Shown: positions 41,387 through 53,023 of the stretch, piece after piece
Layout of the letters: the number at the start of each line of letters is the position of its first letter
Numbering within the stretch: the first letter of the stretch is position 1
NCBI RefSeq assembly: GCF_030717845.1
Contig: NZ_JAUZVZ010000026.1
Span: forward strand, 1 to 55,033
Origin: Alkalimonas collagenimarina
GTDB taxonomy: Bacteria > Pseudomonadota > Gammaproteobacteria > Enterobacterales > Alteromonadaceae
Direction of reading: 5' to 3'
Length of the DNA: 55,033 nt
Program-made: the position numbers and the translations under genes
Notes under the pieces: model-generated
Seen by the model: the letters and a program-made list of their open reading frames with translations, nothing else
Database searches by the model: none
Told to the model about the DNA's origin: nothing

Positions 41387-41685
41387 TACGCGAAGAACGT
41401 TTGCTGAAAGTGATTCTTGCTCCGCATGTATCTGAAAAGAGCACCATTGCGGCTGAGAACTTCAACACCGTCGTTTTCAAAGTTGCCACTACTGCCACTA
41501 AAGCAGACATTAAAGCAGCTGTTCAACAGTTGTTTGATGTTGAAGTGACTGGCGTGAATACGGTCAATGTGAAGGGCAAAACCAAGCGCACTGGTATGCG
41601 CATGGGCAAGCGTAGTGACTGGAAGAAAGCCTACGTCACCCTGAAAGAAGGCAGCGAAATCGATTTCGTTGGCGGCGCTGAGTAA
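41383..41685 (+). CDS. rplW: 50S ribosomal protein L23
   Basis: 100 residues ([20 protein letters not shown]), family length. It lies at the tunnel exit and is the docking point for trigger factor and SRP. Overlaps rplD by four bases. Confidence 0.98.
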   Translation: MIREERLLKVILAPHVSEKSTIAAENFNTVVFKVATTATKADIKAAVQQLFDVEVTGVNTVNVKGKTKRTGMRMGKRSDWKKAYVTLKEGSEIDFVGGAE

Positions 41686-41701
41686 GAAGAGGAGTTAGGA
41701 A

Positions 41702-42526
41702 ATGGCACTTGTTAAGTGTAAACCTACATCACCAGGTCGTCGCCACGTCATTAAAGTGGTTAACCCTGACCTGTACAAAGGCAAGCCTTATGCTCCTTTG
41801 TTAGAGAAGAAAAGCAAGACCGGTGGTCGTAATAATAATGGTCGTATTACCACGCGTCATATTGGTGGTGGTCATAAGCAGCATTATCGTCTGGTCGATT
41901 TCAAACGCAACAAAGATGGCATTCCTGCCAAAGTTGAGCGTTTAGAATATGATCCAAACCGTACTGCGAATATCGCTCTGGTTCTGTATGCAGATGGCGA
42001 ACGTCGTTATATTCTTGCCCCTAAAGGCTTGAAAGCTGGTGACGCTGTTCAATCTGGTGTGGATGCGCCAATCAAGGCGGGTAACACCTTGCCGATGCGT
42101 AACATTCCAGTAGGTCAGGTTGTGCACAATGTGGAAATGAAACCAGGTAAAGGTGGCCAAATGGCTCGCTCTGCCGGTGCTTTCATTCAAATCATCGCGC
42201 GCGACGGTGCTTATGTATTGCTGCGTTTACGCAGTGGTGAGACACGTAAAGTACTGGCTGACTGCCGTGCAACCATCGGTGAGATCGGTAATGCGGAGCA
42301 TATGCTGCGTCAATACGGTAAAGCGGGTGCAACGCGTTGGCGTGGTGTTCGTCCTACTGTACGTGGTGTGGTAATGAACCCAGTCGATCACCCACACGGT
42401 GGTGGTGAAGGCCGTACTTCGGGTGGCCGTCATCCGGTAACACCTTGGGGTGTACCGACTAAAGGTTACAAAACCCGTTCAAACAAGCGTACTGATAAGT
42501 TAATCGTACGTCGTCGTGATAAATAA
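41702..42526 (+). CDS. rplB: 50S ribosomal protein L2
   Basis: 274 residues. The C-terminal [19 protein letters not shown] holds the conserved histidine near the peptidyl transferase centre. Needed for subunit association and tRNA binding. Confidence 0.98.
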   Translation: MALVKCKPTSPGRRHVIKVVNPDLYKGKPYAPLLEKKSKTGGRNNNGRITTRHIGGGHKQHYRLVDFKRNKDGIPAKVERLEYDPNRTANIALVLYADGERRYILAPKGLKAGDAVQSGVDAPIKAGNTLPMRNIPVGQVVHNVEMKPGKGGQMARSAGAFIQIIARDGAYVLLRLRSGETRKVLADCRATIGEIGNAEHMLRQYGKAGATRWRGVRPTVRGVVMNPVDHPHGGGEGRTSGGRHPVTPWGVPTKGYKTRSNKRTDKLIVRRRDK

Positions 42527-42533
42527 TTTGTGA

Positions 42534-42821
<288 letters not shown>

Positions 42822-42831
42822 GGGGTGAATC

Positions 42832-43164
42832 ATGCAAGCATTAGCTAAACACAAATTTGCCCGTTCTTCTGCGCAGAAAGCTCGTCTGGTTGCTGATCAG
42901 ATCCGTGGATTGCCAGTAGATAAGGCGTTGGATATCCTGACGTACAGCCCTAAAAAAGCTGCACATCTGGTTAAAAATGTCCTTTTATCAGCCGTAGCCA
43001 ACGCAGAGCACAATGAAGGTGCTGACATTGATACGTTGAAAGTGAAGACCATCTTTGTTGATGAAGCTCCTTCCATGAAGCGTATCAAGCCTCGTGCAAA
43101 AGGCCGTGCTGACCGAATCATCAAGCGAACCAGCCACATTACCGTGGTCGTAGCTGATAACTAG
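42832..43164 (+). CDS. rplV: 50S ribosomal protein L22
   Basis: 110 residues ([26 protein letters not shown]). Its beta-hairpin ([15 protein letters not shown]) reaches into the exit tunnel; the sequence there is undeleted, so no macrolide-type change is seen. Confidence 0.98.
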   Translation: MQALAKHKFARSSAQKARLVADQIRGLPVDKALDILTYSPKKAAHLVKNVLLSAVANAEHNEGADIDTLKVKTIFVDEAPSMKRIKPRAKGRADRIIKRTSHITVVVADN

Positions 43165-43173
43165 GAGTGAGAA

Positions 43174-43884
43174 ATGGGACAGAAAGTACATCCTAATGGG
43201 ATTCGCCTAGGTATCACTAAGCCTTGGAGCTCTACGTGGTTTGCGAATTCAAAAGACTTCCCGGATTTCCTGAACGGTGATTTCAAAGTGCGTCAGTTTC
43301 TGACAAAACAACTGAAATCAGCTTCAGTAAGCCGGATCGATATCGAGCGCCCAGCGAAGAGTATTCGTGTGACTATTCACACTGCTCGTCCAGGTATCGT
43401 TATCGGTAAAAAAGGTGAAGATGTTGAGAAATTGCGTAAGCGCGTAGCTGCTATTGCTGGCGTGCCTGCACAAATCAATATCTCTGAAATTCGTAAGCCT
43501 GAACTGGATGCCAAATTGGTTGCTGATAACATCAGTAGTCAGTTAGAGCGTCGCGTTATGTTCCGTCGTGCTATGAAGCGCGCGGTACAGAATGCTATGC
43601 GCACCGGTGCTAAAGGTATTAAAGTTGAAGTAAGCGGCCGTTTAGGTGGTGCTGAGATCGCTCGTACAGAGTGGTATCGTGAAGGTCGTGTACCTTTGCA
43701 CACACTGCGTGCTGATATTGATTACTCAACATCTGAAGCATTAACCACTTACGGAATCATTGGTGTGAAAGTGTGGATCTTTAAAGGAGAAATCCTTGGC
43801 CACTTGCCTCTGGCAAACAGCAACACCAACAACACGAATCAGCCTAAAGCGCCGAAGAAAAACGCCGGCCGCAAAGGTAAGTAG
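43174..43884 (+). CDS. rpsC: 30S ribosomal protein S3
   Basis: 236 residues ([24 protein letters not shown]). A KH domain contains [16 protein letters not shown]. It forms part of the mRNA entry channel with S4 and S5. The tail ([11 protein letters not shown]) is basic. Confidence 0.98.
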   Translation: MGQKVHPNGIRLGITKPWSSTWFANSKDFPDFLNGDFKVRQFLTKQLKSASVSRIDIERPAKSIRVTIHTARPGIVIGKKGEDVEKLRKRVAAIAGVPAQINISEIRKPELDAKLVADNISSQLERRVMFRRAMKRAVQNAMRTGAKGIKVEVSGRLGGAEIARTEWYREGRVPLHTLRADIDYSTSEALTTYGIIGVKVWIFKGEILGHLPLANSNTNNTNQPKAPKKNAGRKGK

Positions 43885-43896
43885 GGGTATTGAGCG

Positions 43897-44310
43897 ATGT
43901 TGCAACCAAAACGAACTAAATTTCGTAAAGTGCATAAAGGTCGTAACCGCGGCTTGTCGCAAGTTGGCGATAAAGTCAGTTTCGGTAGCTATGCACTGAA
44001 AGCTGTTGAGCGCGGTCAAATGACCTCGCGTCAAATCGAAGCTGCCCGTCGTGCCATGACACGTGCTGTTAAGCGTGTTGGTAAAATCTGGATCCGTGTG
44101 TTCCCAGACAAGCCAATTACGACCAAGCCGTTGGAAGTACGTATGGGTAGCGGTAAGGGTTCCGTTGATTACTGGGTATGTCAGATTAAACCTGGCAAAG
44201 TCTTGTATGAAATGGATGGCGTATCGGAAGAGCTTGCTCGCCATGCGTTTACTCTGGCCGCCGCTAAGCTTCCATTTAAGACCACCTTTGTTACGCGGAC
44301 GGTAATGTAA
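43897..44310 (+). CDS. rplP: 50S ribosomal protein L16
   Basis: 137 residues ([20 protein letters not shown]), slightly over the 136 of E. coli. It helps to place A-site tRNA; the [12 protein letters not shown] loop is conserved. Its stop codon shares one base with the rpmC start. Confidence 0.98.
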   Translation: MLQPKRTKFRKVHKGRNRGLSQVGDKVSFGSYALKAVERGQMTSRQIEAARRAMTRAVKRVGKIWIRVFPDKPITTKPLEVRMGSGKGSVDYWVCQIKPGKVLYEMDGVSEELARHAFTLAAAKLPFKTTFVTRTVM

Positions 44311-44501
44311 TGAAAGCGAGCGAACTGAAAGCAAAAAGCGTTGAAGAGTTGAACGCTGAACTCCTGAGCTTATTGCGTGAGCAATTTAATATGCGCATGC
44401 AGGCCAGCACAGGTCAATTGGCTCAAACTCATCTGCTCAAAAACGTACGTCGCGATATCGCGCGTGTAAAGACAATCTTGACTGAGAAGGCAGGTGCGTA
44501 A
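44310..44501 (+). CDS. rpmC: 50S ribosomal protein L29
   Basis: 63 residues, two helices ([21 protein letters not shown] ... [13 protein letters not shown]). Lies near the tunnel exit next to L23. It overlaps rplP and rpsQ by one base at each end. Confidence 0.97.
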   Translation: MKASELKAKSVEELNAELLSLLREQFNMRMQASTGQLAQTHLLKNVRRDIARVKTILTEKAGA

Positions 44502-44755
44502 TGAGTGAACAAAACATCCGTACACTGCAAGGTAAAGTGGTTAGCGACAAAATGGACAAGTCCATTGTTGTAGCCATCGAGCGTCAGGTGAAGCACCCTA
44601 TCTATGGGAAATTCATCAAGCGCACGACCAAATTGCATGTTCATGATGAAACCAATCAGTGTAAAGAAGGCGATTTCGTCACGATCCGTGAATGTCGTCC
44701 TCTGTCCAAGACCAAATCTTGGACGCTGGTTGCTGTTGTAACAGCAGCATCCTAA
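44501..44755 (+). CDS. rpsQ: 30S ribosomal protein S17
   Basis: 84 residues ([24 protein letters not shown]), an OB-fold protein binding the 5' domain of 16S rRNA. Last gene of the S10 operon; a strong terminator follows. Confidence 0.98.
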   Translation: MSEQNIRTLQGKVVSDKMDKSIVVAIERQVKHPIYGKFIKRTTKLHVHDETNQCKEGDFVTIRECRPLSKTKSWTLVAVVTAAS

Positions 44756-44770
44756 TTCTGGATGGTATCG

Positions 44771-44797
44771 AAGCGGCCCTGAATGGGCCGCTTTTTT
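44771..44797 (+). terminator. Rho-independent terminator of the S10 operon
   Basis: AAGCGGCCC and GGGCCGCTT pair around a five-base loop and a run of seven Ts follows. Confidence 0.92.
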
Positions 44798-44827
44798 TAG
44801 GAATAACTACCACTTTGTATAAAGTGC

Positions 44828-44836
44828 TGTTATAAT
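44828..44836 (+). promoter_or_regulatory. spc operon promoter (extended -10)
   Basis: TGTTATAAT gives TGn plus a consensus TATAAT (44831-44836), followed by a CG-rich CACGCGCCC discriminator. No good -35 is seen at 17 bases; a CACTTT/AAAGTG hairpin (44811-44826) lies just upstream. Confidence 0.65.
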
Positions 44837-44922
44837 CACGCGCCCTTCTATACGAGGGGAGTTTTTTTATTTGTATGCAGCTTAACCCGAAAGGGTTATT
44901 AAGTGGATAACGGAGCACTAAG

Positions 44923-45291
44923 ATGATCCAGATGCAATCTATGCTGGATGTCGCTGATAACAGCGGCGCTCGCAGCGTAATGTGTATTAAGGTCTTAGGT
45001 GGATCTCACCGCCGGTATGCTGCAATTGGTGACGTCATTAAAATTACTGTTAAGGAAGCAATTCCACGCGGTAAGGTTAAGAAAGGTGACGTACTGAATG
45101 CAGTGGTGGTGCGGACGCGGAAAGGCGTACGTCGTCAGGACGGGTCATTAATCCGTTTTGATCGCAATGCAGCAGTGTTATTAAACACGAAGCTGGAACC
45201 GATCGGTACACGTATCTTCGGACCTGTGACACGTGAACTTCGTGGCGACAAGTTTATGAAAATCGTGTCTTTGGCACCAGAAGTACTGTAA
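44923..45291 (+). CDS. rplN: 50S ribosomal protein L14
   Basis: 122 residues ([27 protein letters not shown]), family length. It contacts the small subunit and is the binding site of the silencing factor RsfS. First gene of the spc operon. Confidence 0.98.
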   Translation: MIQMQSMLDVADNSGARSVMCIKVLGGSHRRYAAIGDVIKITVKEAIPRGKVKKGDVLNAVVVRTRKGVRRQDGSLIRFDRNAAVLLNTKLEPIGTRIFGPVTRELRGDKFMKIVSLAPEVL

Positions 45292-45300
45292 GGAGTCACC

Positions 45301-45615
45301 ATGGCAACTAAAATCCGTCGTGATGATGAGGTTATTGTTCTTACTGGTAAGGACAAAGGTAAGCGCGGCAAAGTAACGAAAGTGTTGCTTGAATCAAACC
45401 GTGTTTATATCTCAGGCGTTAACTTGGTCAAGAAACATCAGAAGCCGGTACCGGCTTTGAATACACCAGGTGGTATCGTTGAGAAAGAAGCCTCGATTCA
45501 CGTATCAAACGTAGCGATTGTCAACCCGCAAAGCGGCAAGGCAGATCGTGTTGGTTTCCGTTTTGAAGATGGTAAGAAAGTACGCTTCTTCAAATCGAAT
45601 AATGAAGTAATCTAA
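45301..45615 (+). CDS. rplX: 50S ribosomal protein L24
   Basis: 104 residues with a KOW motif near the N-terminus ([21 protein letters not shown]). Assembly initiator protein of the large subunit. The rplX-rplE junction is where S8 binds the mRNA in relatives. Confidence 0.98.
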   Translation: MATKIRRDDEVIVLTGKDKGKRGKVTKVLLESNRVYISGVNLVKKHQKPVPALNTPGGIVEKEASIHVSNVAIVNPQSGKADRVGFRFEDGKKVRFFKSNNEVI

Positions 45616-45634
45616 TTGCTATTGGAGTAATACG

Positions 45635-46174
45635 ATGGCGAAACTGCATGAAATTTATAAAGACACCGTAGTTCCTGAACTGATGAAACAGTTCGGCTAC
45701 ACCAGCGTCATGCAAGTCCCTCGGATTGAAAAAATCACACTCAATATGGGTGTTGGTGAAGCAGTTGCTGATAAAAAAATTCTGGAAAATGCGGTAGCGG
45801 ATTTAACTGCTATTGCTGGCCAGAAGCCGCTTATCACTAAAGCGCGCAAATCAGTTGCCGGTTTCAAGATCCGTGAAGGCTACCCTATCGGCGCTAAAGT
45901 CACTTTGCGTGGCGAGCGTATGTGGGATTTCCTTGAGCGCTTGGTTTCTATCGCGATTCCACGTGTTCGTGACTTCCGCGGAATTAACCCTAAGTCCTTT
46001 GACGGCCGTGGGAATTTTAGCATGGGCGTGCGTGAGCAAATCATCTTCCCAGAAGTCGATTACGACAAGGTCGATGCAGTACGTGGTTTGGATATTACCA
46101 TTACTACGTCAGCAGCTTCTGATGATGAAGGCCGTGCATTGCTTTCTGCATTTAACTTCCCATTCAAGAAATAA
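45635..46174 (+). CDS. rplE: 50S ribosomal protein L5
   Basis: 179 residues ([22 protein letters not shown]). Binds 5S rRNA and forms the B1b bridge to S13; [22 protein letters not shown] is conserved. Family length. Confidence 0.98.
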   Translation: MAKLHEIYKDTVVPELMKQFGYTSVMQVPRIEKITLNMGVGEAVADKKILENAVADLTAIAGQKPLITKARKSVAGFKIREGYPIGAKVTLRGERMWDFLERLVSIAIPRVRDFRGINPKSFDGRGNFSMGVREQIIFPEVDYDKVDAVRGLDITITTSAASDDEGRALLSAFNFPFKK

Positions 46175-46185
46175 GGTGTAGGGTT

Positions 46186-46491
46186 ATGGCAAAAAATTCA
46201 ATGAAAGCACGTGAAGTAAAGCGTGCAAAGCTGGCAACCAAATACGCTGAAAAGCGTCACGCACTGAAAGATCTGATTGCCAGCCCGGCGACTTCTGATG
46301 AAGATCGTTGGTCTGCTGTTTTGCAACTGCAATCATTACCGCGTGATTCTAGCCCGTCCCGTCAACGTAACCGTTGTCGTGTGACTGGTCGTCCGCATGG
46401 GTATCTGCGCAAGTTCGGCATGAGCCGGATCAAAGTCCGTGAAGCGGCAATGCGCGGTGAAATTCCTGGCCTTCGCAAGGCTAGCTGGTAA
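46186..46491 (+). CDS. rpsN: 30S ribosomal protein S14, zinc-free form
   Basis: 101 residues ([20 protein letters not shown]). The long form without the paired CxxC motifs of the zinc-binding version; only one Cys ([13 protein letters not shown]). Part of the 30S head. Confidence 0.98.
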   Translation: MAKNSMKAREVKRAKLATKYAEKRHALKDLIASPATSDEDRWSAVLQLQSLPRDSSPSRQRNRCRVTGRPHGYLRKFGMSRIKVREAAMRGEIPGLRKASW

Positions 46492-46512
46492 GAATCACGG
46501 GAGTAACGAGCT

Positions 46513-46905
46513 ATGAGTTTGCAAGATCCAGTAGCGGATATGTTTACTCGCATCCGCAACGGCCAAACGGCCAACAAAGTCGCGGTTAAAATGCCTTCTT
46601 CTAAATTGAAGATTGCAATTGCGAATGTATTAAAAGACGAAGGTTACATCGATAGTTTCGTTGTAGCAGACGATGCGAAGCCTGAACTGGAAGTGACGTT
46701 AAAGTATTTCCAGGGCAAGCCTGTTATTGAAACCATTGATCGTGTCAGCCGTCCGGGTTTACGTATCTATAAGAAACGTGACCAGTTACCTAAGGTAATG
46801 GGTGGTTTAGGTGTTGCTATCGTTTCAACATCTAAAGGGCTGATGACTGACCGTGCTGCGCGCAAGGTTGGGATCGGTGGCGAAATCATCGGCTATGTAG
46901 CGTAA
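46513..46905 (+). CDS. rpsH: 30S ribosomal protein S8
   Basis: 130 residues ([18 protein letters not shown]), ending [11 protein letters not shown]. It binds the central domain of 16S rRNA and in relatives is the feedback repressor of the spc operon. Confidence 0.98.
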   Translation: MSLQDPVADMFTRIRNGQTANKVAVKMPSSKLKIAIANVLKDEGYIDSFVVADDAKPELEVTLKYFQGKPVIETIDRVSRPGLRIYKKRDQLPKVMGGLGVAIVSTSKGLMTDRAARKVGIGGEIIGYVA

Positions 46906-46919
46906 CGGAGGGGTAATCT

Positions 46920-47453
46920 ATGTCTCGTGTAGCTAAAGCCCCCATTACTATTCCTGCAGGTGTTCAGATTAATCTGGATGGCCAGAAGGTAGCAGTAAAG
47001 GGCAAAAACGGCGAGTTGGCTGTAACAGTCAACCCAGCGGTAGAAATTGTAATTGACGGTGATGTGGTTCGTACTTCACCGCGTGAAGGTTTCGCCAACG
47101 CTATCGCACAAGCAGGTACTGCCCGCGCGCTGATTAATAACCTGGTGACTGGTGTCACTGAAGGTTTTAGCAGCAAGCTAGAGTTGGTCGGTGTTGGTTA
47201 CCGTGCCAAAACTGAAGGCAAAGTGCTGAGCTTAAACCTGGGTTTCTCTCACCCGGTGAACTTCCCTATTCCGGAAGGCATCACGATTGAAACACCAACC
47301 CAGACTGAAGTTGTTGTCAAAGGCAGTGACAAGCAGTTGGTTGGTCAGGTTGCAGCGAACATTCGTGCGTATCGTAAGCCAGAGCCATATAAAGGCAAAG
47401 GTGTTCGTTACGCTAATGAAAACGTGCGTCGCAAAGAAGCCAAGAAAAAGTAG
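46920..47453 (+). CDS. rplF: 50S ribosomal protein L6
   Basis: 177 residues, two related domains ([21 protein letters not shown] ... [23 protein letters not shown]). It lies near the stalk base and the factor-binding site. Confidence 0.98.
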   Translation: MSRVAKAPITIPAGVQINLDGQKVAVKGKNGELAVTVNPAVEIVIDGDVVRTSPREGFANAIAQAGTARALINNLVTGVTEGFSSKLELVGVGYRAKTEGKVLSLNLGFSHPVNFPIPEGITIETPTQTEVVVKGSDKQLVGQVAANIRAYRKPEPYKGKGVRYANENVRRKEAKKK

Positions 47454-47462
47454 GGTAGGAAG

Positions 47463-47813
47463 ATGGATAAGAAACTTGCTCGTCTGCGTCGTGCCAAGCG
47501 TGTACGCAGAAATATTATCGAACAAGGGGCGAATCGCCTGGTTGTGCATCGTACGCCACGTCACATCTATGCCCAGCTGATCGCACCAAATGCTGAAGTG
47601 ATTGCGGCGGCTTCTTCTGTAGAAGCAACGATTCGTGAATCCCTGAAGTACTCGGGTAACGTCGATGCAGCCACAGCGGTTGGTAAAGCAGTTGCTGAAC
47701 GTGCTGTAGCGAAAGGCGTTACCGCCTGTGCTTTTGACCGCAGCGGCTTCCGGTATCATGGTCGCGTGAAAGCTTTAGCAGACGCGGCGCGTGAAGCCGG
47801 TCTTCAGTTCTAG
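47463..47813 (+). CDS. rplR: 50S ribosomal protein L18
   Basis: 116 residues with a basic N-terminus ([18 protein letters not shown]) and the conserved [21 protein letters not shown]. Binds 5S rRNA with L5. Confidence 0.98.
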   Translation: MDKKLARLRRAKRVRRNIIEQGANRLVVHRTPRHIYAQLIAPNAEVIAAASSVEATIRESLKYSGNVDAATAVGKAVAERAVAKGVTACAFDRSGFRYHGRVKALADAAREAGLQF

Positions 47814-47822
47814 GAGTAGCAC

Positions 47823-48326
47823 ATGGCTAACGAAGAAGTGAAACAACAATCTGATCTACAAGAAAAGCTTGTAGCTGTAAACCGTGTGTCTAAAGTTGTT
47901 AAAGGTGGGCGTATTTTCAGCTTTACAGCTCTGACAGTAGTCGGTGACGGCAATGGCCGTGTAGGTTACGGTTATGGTAAAGCACGTGAAGTTCCAGCTG
48001 CTATTCAAAAAGCAATGGAAAAAGCACGTCGCAACATGACTCAGGTAGAATTGAACGGACAGACTTTGCATCACGCAACTCGCGGTGTGCACTCTGGTTC
48101 AAATGTCTACATGCAGCCGGCCTCTGAAGGTACCGGTCTGATCGCAGGTGGAGCAATGCGTGCAGTGCTTGAAGTGGCAGGGATTCAAAATATCCTGTCC
48201 AAGTGCTACGGCTCTACCAACCCGATTAACGTAGTCCGTGCAACTATTGACGCTTTGGCTTCAGTGAAGTCACCAGCACAAATAGCTGCTAAACGTGGCT
48301 TACGTGTAGACGATATTCTGGGGTAA
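47823..48326 (+). CDS. rpsE: 30S ribosomal protein S5
   Basis: 167 residues. The N-terminal dsRBD-like part has [32 protein letters not shown], the loop in which spectinomycin resistance changes occur; it appears intact. Helps translational accuracy and mRNA unwinding with S3 and S4. Confidence 0.98.
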   Translation: MANEEVKQQSDLQEKLVAVNRVSKVVKGGRIFSFTALTVVGDGNGRVGYGYGKAREVPAAIQKAMEKARRNMTQVELNGQTLHHATRGVHSGSNVYMQPASEGTGLIAGGAMRAVLEVAGIQNILSKCYGSTNPINVVRATIDALASVKSPAQIAAKRGLRVDDILG

Positions 48327-48332
48327 TCTGCC

Positions 48333-48515
48333 ATGGCTAAAAAGACAGTAAAAGTAACTCAAACCAAGTCCGGTATTGGTCGTTTACCTAAGCATAGAGC
48401 TACATTACGTGGTTTAGGTCTTCGTCGTATCGGTCATACGGTTGAAGTTGAAGATACACCTTCGGTACGCGGCATGATCAATGCAGTGTACTACATGGTT
48501 CAAGTGGAGGAGTAA
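48333..48515 (+). CDS. rpmD: 50S ribosomal protein L30
   Basis: 60 residues ([38 protein letters not shown]). Small ferredoxin-like-fold protein, typical bacterial length. Confidence 0.97.
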   Translation: MAKKTVKVTQTKSGIGRLPKHRATLRGLGLRRIGHTVEVEDTPSVRGMINAVYYMVQVEE

Positions 48516-48518
48516 GCT

Positions 48519-48953
48519 ATGTTATTAAATACACTCTCTCCTGCAGCTGGCGCCAAAACAGCGAAAAAACGCGTGGGTCGTGGTATCGGCTCAGGCTTGG
48601 GTAAAACCGCTGGCCGTGGCCATAAAGGTTTAAAATCCCGCTCTGGTGGTAAAGTTCGTCCAGGCTTTGAAGGCGGTCAAATGCCTTTGAAACAGCGTCT
48701 GCCTAAATTTGGTTTTACGTCACGTAAATCCTTGGTGACTGCTGAAGTACGCTTGCATGAGCTGACAAAAGTTGAAGGTGATGTGGTTGATTTAAGCACC
48801 CTGATGGATGCAAATATCATCCCACGTACTACCAAGTTTGCCAAAGTGGTATTGTCCGGCGATGTTACACGCCCAGTGACTGTAAAAGGTCTGCGTGTAT
48901 CGAAAGGCGCCCGGTCTGCCATTGAAGCTGCCGGTGGAAAAGTCGAAGAATAA
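48519..48953 (+). CDS. rplO: 50S ribosomal protein L15
   Basis: 144 residues. Glycine-rich basic N-terminus ([22 protein letters not shown]) that threads into 23S rRNA and a C-terminal globular part. Precedes secY by 17 bases. Confidence 0.98.
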   Translation: MLLNTLSPAAGAKTAKKRVGRGIGSGLGKTAGRGHKGLKSRSGGKVRPGFEGGQMPLKQRLPKFGFTSRKSLVTAEVRLHELTKVEGDVVDLSTLMDANIIPRTTKFAKVVLSGDVTRPVTVKGLRVSKGARSAIEAAGGKVEE

Positions 48954-48970
48954 TAAAAGGATAGTACGTA

Positions 48971-50296
48971 ATGGCTAAACCAGGTTCGGACGTAAAAGGT
49001 AAAGGCAGTTTTGGCGAGCTCAAAGCCCGCCTGCTGTTTGTACTTTTAGCCCTGGTCGTATTCCGGCTAGGCACCTTTGTGCCAATCCCTGGAATCGACG
49101 CCACCGTGCTAGCTCAATTATTCGAGCAACAAAGAGGGACCATCGTTGAAATGTTTAACATGTTCAGCGGTGGTGCTTTGGAACGTGCATCTGTGTTTGC
49201 GCTTGGCATCATGCCTTACATCTCTGCTTCGATTATCGTTCAGTTATTGAGCGTTGTGCATCCGCGTTTAGCGGAGTTGAAGAAAGAAGGTGAGGCTGGC
49301 AAGCGTAAAATTCAGCAGTATACGCGTTATGGTACTCTTGCATTAGCAACGTTACAGTCGATCGGTATTGCTACCGGCTTACCAAATATGATGCCAGGTC
49401 TGGTGATTAACCCAGGCTTTGCATTTTACTTCACCGCAATTGTTAGTTTGGTTACCGGAACCATGTTCCTGATGTGGTTAGGTGAGCAAATTACAGAGCG
49501 TGGAATTGGTAATGGTATTTCGTTGTTAATTTTTGCTGGTATCGTTGCTGGACTTCCATCTGCTGTTGGTGGAACCATCGAGCAAGCTCGACAGGGCGAT
49601 TTGCACTTTTTATTACTGGTAGCTATCGTTGTGATTGTTGTCGCGATTACGACCTTCGTGGTGTTCTTTGAGCGAGGTCAACGTCGTATCGTGGTGAACT
49701 ATGCCAAACGTCAGCAAGGCCGTCAGGTTTTTGCAGCGCAAAGCAGTCATTTACCGCTGAAAGTCAACATGGCTGGTGTTATTCCGCCTATTTTCGCATC
49801 GAGCATTATTTTGTTCCCAGGCACGATTGCCACCTGGTTTGGTTCAGGTGAAGGCTTTGCCGCTAACTTCCTACAGGAGCTAGCGTTAACGTTATCACCA
49901 GGGCAGCCGTTGTATATTATGTTGTATGCTGCGGCCATCATCTTCTTCTGTTTCTTCTATACTGCGTTGGTGTTTAATCCGCGCGATACAGCAGATAACC
50001 TGAAGAAGTCTGGTGCCTTTATTCCAGGTATTCGTCCGGGTGAGCAAACATCCAGATACATCGATAAAGTAATGACACGTTTAACCCTAGCCGGTGCCTT
50101 GTACATTACCTTTATCTGTTTAGTTCCCGAGTTCATGATGGTTGCATGGAGTGTGCAATTTTACTTTGGTGGTACATCATTACTGATTATCGTCGTAGTT
50201 ATTATGGACTTTATGGCACAGGTACAGACTCACTTGATGTCTCATCAATACGATTCTGTGCTTAAGAAAGCAAATCTTAAAGGCGTGAGCCGATAA
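48971..50296 (+). CDS. secY: Preprotein translocase subunit SecY
   Basis: 441 residues with ten membrane segments, starting near residue 20 ([21 protein letters not shown]). The plug region follows the first segment ([23 protein letters not shown]), and the cytoplasmic loops [16 protein letters not shown] and [12 protein letters not shown] contact the ribosome and SecA. It is the channel of the Sec pathway in the inner membrane. Its place after rplO, with rpmJ next, is the usual end of the spc operon. Confidence 0.98.
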   Translation: MAKPGSDVKGKGSFGELKARLLFVLLALVVFRLGTFVPIPGIDATVLAQLFEQQRGTIVEMFNMFSGGALERASVFALGIMPYISASIIVQLLSVVHPRLAELKKEGEAGKRKIQQYTRYGTLALATLQSIGIATGLPNMMPGLVINPGFAFYFTAIVSLVTGTMFLMWLGEQITERGIGNGISLLIFAGIVAGLPSAVGGTIEQARQGDLHFLLLVAIVVIVVAITTFVVFFERGQRRIVVNYAKRQQGRQVFAAQSSHLPLKVNMAGVIPPIFASSIILFPGTIATWFGSGEGFAANFLQELALTLSPGQPLYIMLYAAAIIFFCFFYTALVFNPRDTADNLKKSGAFIPGIRPGEQTSRYIDKVMTRLTLAGALYITFICLVPEFMMVAWSVQFYFGGTSLLIIVVVIMDFMAQVQTHLMSHQYDSVLKKANLKGVSR

Positions 50297-50318
50297 GATA
50301 ATTTTGCGGAGTGAAGTC

Positions 50319-50432
50319 ATGAAAGTACGTGCTTCCGTTAAGAAGATCTGCCGTAACTGCAAAATCATCAAGCGCAACAACGTTGTGCGAGTCATTTGCA
50401 GCGAGCCAAAGCACAAACAGCGCCAAGGCTAA
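50319..50432 (+). CDS. rpmJ: 50S ribosomal protein L36
   Basis: A 37-residue gene ([20 protein letters not shown] ... [13 protein letters not shown]). The zinc ribbon ligands C11, C14, C27 and H32 are all present, so it is the zinc-binding form. It starts 22 bases after secY and ends the spc operon. Confidence 0.97.
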   Translation: MKVRASVKKICRNCKIIKRNNVVRVICSEPKHKQRQG

Positions 50433-50557
50433 CAGCAGAAGCAAACTGGTGGGCTAAGTAATTAGCCCACGAATTGTTTGCAAAATACACGTCATTTGAG
50501 TATCCTTACGGGCTTTTCAAATTGGCACCTATAAATTTTAAGTGAAGGAGAAGGTTA
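50433..50557 (+). promoter_or_regulatory. alpha operon leader (probable S4-binding region)
   Basis: A stable hairpin, GTGGGCTAA (50449-50457) paired with TTAGCCCAC (50462-50470), is nested between GCAAAC and GTTTGC and has no T-run, so it is not a simple terminator. In relatives the leader of rpsM folds into an S4-binding pseudoknot that represses the operon; equivalence is inferred from position. Confidence 0.55.
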
Positions 50558-50914
50558 GTGGCCCGTATAGCTGGCATTAACATCCCCGATAATAAACATG
50601 CGGTTATCTCGTTAACCTATGTTTATGGTATCGGTAAAACTCGCGCTCAGGCTATTTTAGCCGCCGTGGGTATCGAAGAAAGTACCAAAATTGCATCTTT
50701 ATCTGATGCTCAATTGGATACGCTTCGTGAAGAAGTTGCAAAATACACCGTTGAAGGTGACTTGCGCCGTGAAGTGACATTAAACATTAAACGTTTGATG
50801 GATCTAGGTTGTTACCGTGGTTTACGCCACCGTCGTAGTTTGCCTGTTCGTGGTCAGCGTACTAAAACAAATGCGCGTACCCGGAAAGGTCCACGCAAGC
50901 CGATTAAGCGATAA
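50558..50914 (+). CDS. rpsM: 30S ribosomal protein S13
   Basis: 118 residues from GTG 50558, with GAAGGAG upstream ([26 protein letters not shown]). The basic C-terminus ([21 protein letters not shown]) reaches the P-site tRNA. First gene of the alpha operon; a weak GTG start fits known S4 control here. Confidence 0.98.
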   Translation: MARIAGINIPDNKHAVISLTYVYGIGKTRAQAILAAVGIEESTKIASLSDAQLDTLREEVAKYTVEGDLRREVTLNIKRLMDLGCYRGLRHRRSLPVRGQRTKTNARTRKGPRKPIKR

Positions 50915-50927
50915 GGCAGGGTAACTC

Positions 50928-51317
50928 ATGGCTAAAGCACCAGTTCGTACTCGTAAACGGGTAAAAAAGCAAGTATCAGATGGTATGGCTCATATCCATG
51001 CTTCTTTTAACAACACCATCGTGACCATCACTGACCGCCAGGGCAATGCTCTGTGTTGGGCAACTGCTGGTGGCTCAGGTTTCCGTGGCTCTCGTAAGTC
51101 CACGCCTTTCGCAGCACAGGTTGCAGCGGAGCGTGCTGGCGTAGCGGCGCAGGATTATGGTGTAAAAAACCTCGAAGTGTTTGTGAATGGTCCAGGACCA
51201 GGTCGCGAATCTGCTATCCGTGCATTGAACGGCGCAGGTTTCCGTATCACGAATATCACCGACGTGACGCCTATCCCACACAATGGATGCCGTCCACCTA
51301 AAAAACGTCGCGTGTAA
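50928..51317 (+). CDS. rpsK: 30S ribosomal protein S11
   Basis: 129 residues (family length); [21 protein letters not shown] and the end [13 protein letters not shown] are typical. Platform protein near the mRNA exit. Confidence 0.98.
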   Translation: MAKAPVRTRKRVKKQVSDGMAHIHASFNNTIVTITDRQGNALCWATAGGSGFRGSRKSTPFAAQVAAERAGVAAQDYGVKNLEVFVNGPGPGRESAIRALNGAGFRITNITDVTPIPHNGCRPPKKRRV

Positions 51318-51350
51318 TCACAGCGCTTCACGGATTATTGGAGAAAGAAG

Positions 51351-51971
51351 ATGGCTAGATATTTGGGCCCTAAGCTCAAGCTGAGTCGCCGTGAAGGAAC
51401 AGATTTGTTCCTGAAGAGCGGCGTGCGGGCAATTGACTCAAAGTGTAACTTAACTACAGCTCCTGGTCAGCATGGTGCCCGTCGTGGTCGCTTGTCTGAT
51501 TACGGTATTCAGTTACGCGAAAAACAAAAAGTACGCCGTATGTATGGTGTGCTCGAGAAGCAGTTCCGTAATTACTACAAAGACGCTGCTCGTATCAAAG
51601 GTAACACCGGCGAAAACCTACTTCAGTTATTGGAGTCGCGTTTAGATAACGTGGTGTACCGTATGGGTTTAGCTAGTACACGTGCAGAAGCACGTCAGCT
51701 GGTTAGCCACAAAGCAATCTTAGTGAATGGCCGTGTTGTTAACGTTCCATCGTTCACTGTGTTGCCAGAACAAGTTGTTGCTGTACGCGAGAAAGCGAAA
51801 AAGCAAGCGCGTATCGCTGCTGCTCTAGAGCTGTCTGGCCAGCGTGAAAAGCCAACTTGGGTTGAAGTAGACTCGAATAAACTTGAAGGTGTTTTCAAAC
51901 GTCTTCCTGAGCGTTCAGATTTGTCTGCTGACATCAACGAACAGTTAATCGTCGAGCTTTACTCTAAGTAA
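51351..51971 (+). CDS. rpsD: 30S ribosomal protein S4
   Basis: 206 residues ([24 protein letters not shown]). The N-terminal zinc ligands of some S4 proteins are absent (only one Cys), as in E. coli. The S4 RNA-binding domain spans about 95-160. Primary 16S binder, and feedback repressor of the alpha operon in relatives. Confidence 0.98.
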   Translation: MARYLGPKLKLSRREGTDLFLKSGVRAIDSKCNLTTAPGQHGARRGRLSDYGIQLREKQKVRRMYGVLEKQFRNYYKDAARIKGNTGENLLQLLESRLDNVVYRMGLASTRAEARQLVSHKAILVNGRVVNVPSFTVLPEQVVAVREKAKKQARIAAALELSGQREKPTWVEVDSNKLEGVFKRLPERSDLSADINEQLIVELYSK

Positions 51972-51995
51972 GGCTAAATGTTAAGAGAGGATACA

Positions 51996-52985
51996 ATGCA
52001 GGGTTCTGTCACCGAATTCCTTAAGCCGAGATTAGTTGGTATCGACAAAGTCAATCCAACTCGTGCCAAAGTTACTTTGGAACCACTTGAGCGCGGTTTC
52101 GGACATACCTTGGGTAACGCACTTCGTCGTATTCTACTGTCTTCTATGCCTGGTTTTGCAGTCACAGAAGTAGAGATCGAAGGCGTGCTCCATGAGTACA
52201 GTTCGAAAGAAGGTGTGCAAGAAGATATCATCGATATCCTTTTGAACCTTAAAGGCTTGGCCTTCCGCCTGGAAGACAAAGATGAAGTCACACTGACTTT
52301 AACCAAAAAAGGTGCTGGCCCTGTAACTGCTGCTGATATTGAGCGCAGTGACGGTGTTGTCATTGTAAACCCAGATCATGTCATCTGCCACCTGACAGGC
52401 GATACTGAATTCAGTATGCGCTTGAAAGTTGAGCATGGCCGTGGTTATGTGCCTGCATCAGCCCGTCTGTCCTCCGATGACGACGAGCGTCCTATTGGTC
52501 GTTTGCTACTTGATGCTTCATTCAGCCCGGTTGAGCGTATCGCTTATACGGTTGAAGCAGCTCGGGTTGAGCAACGTACCGATTTGGATAAGCTAATTAT
52601 CGACATGGAAACCAATGGTACGCTTGAGCCTGAAGAGGCGATTCGTCGTGCTGCGACTATTCTGGCTGAACAGCTGGAGTTCTTCGTAGAATTGCGTGAC
52701 AAGAGCGAGCCAGAAAAACGTGAAGAGAAGCCGGAGTTCGATCCTATTCTTTTACGTCCTGTCGACGATTTAGAATTAACGGTTCGTTCTGCTAATTGTT
52801 TGAAAGCAGAACAAATTCAGTACATCGGTGATCTGGTGCAACGTACCGAAGTTGAGTTATTGAAAACTCCTAACTTGGGTAAGAAGTCGCTTACCGAAAT
52901 CAAAGACGTACTGGCATCTCGTGGTTTGTCTCTGGGCATGCGTCTAGAGAATTGGCCACCAGCCAGTCTGGTAAACAAAGACTAA
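51996..52985 (+). CDS. rpoA: DNA-directed RNA polymerase subunit alpha
   Basis: ATG 51996 ([18 protein letters not shown]), with GAGAGGA upstream, gives 329 residues as in E. coli; a start six codons earlier is open but not family-like. The N-terminal assembly domain ([23 protein letters not shown]) and the C-terminal DNA/activator-binding domain (about 250-329, [25 protein letters not shown] ... [22 protein letters not shown]) are intact. Confidence 0.98.
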   Translation: MQGSVTEFLKPRLVGIDKVNPTRAKVTLEPLERGFGHTLGNALRRILLSSMPGFAVTEVEIEGVLHEYSSKEGVQEDIIDILLNLKGLAFRLEDKDEVTLTLTKKGAGPVTAADIERSDGVVIVNPDHVICHLTGDTEFSMRLKVEHGRGYVPASARLSSDDDERPIGRLLLDASFSPVERIAYTVEAARVEQRTDLDKLIIDMETNGTLEPEEAIRRAATILAEQLEFFVELRDKSEPEKREEKPEFDPILLRPVDDLELTVRSANCLKAEQIQYIGDLVQRTEVELLKTPNLGKKSLTEIKDVLASRGLSLGMRLENWPPASLVNKD

Positions 52986-53023
52986 CCGGATCCAGTTCCT
53001 GGTTTAGTAAGAAGGAATAGGTC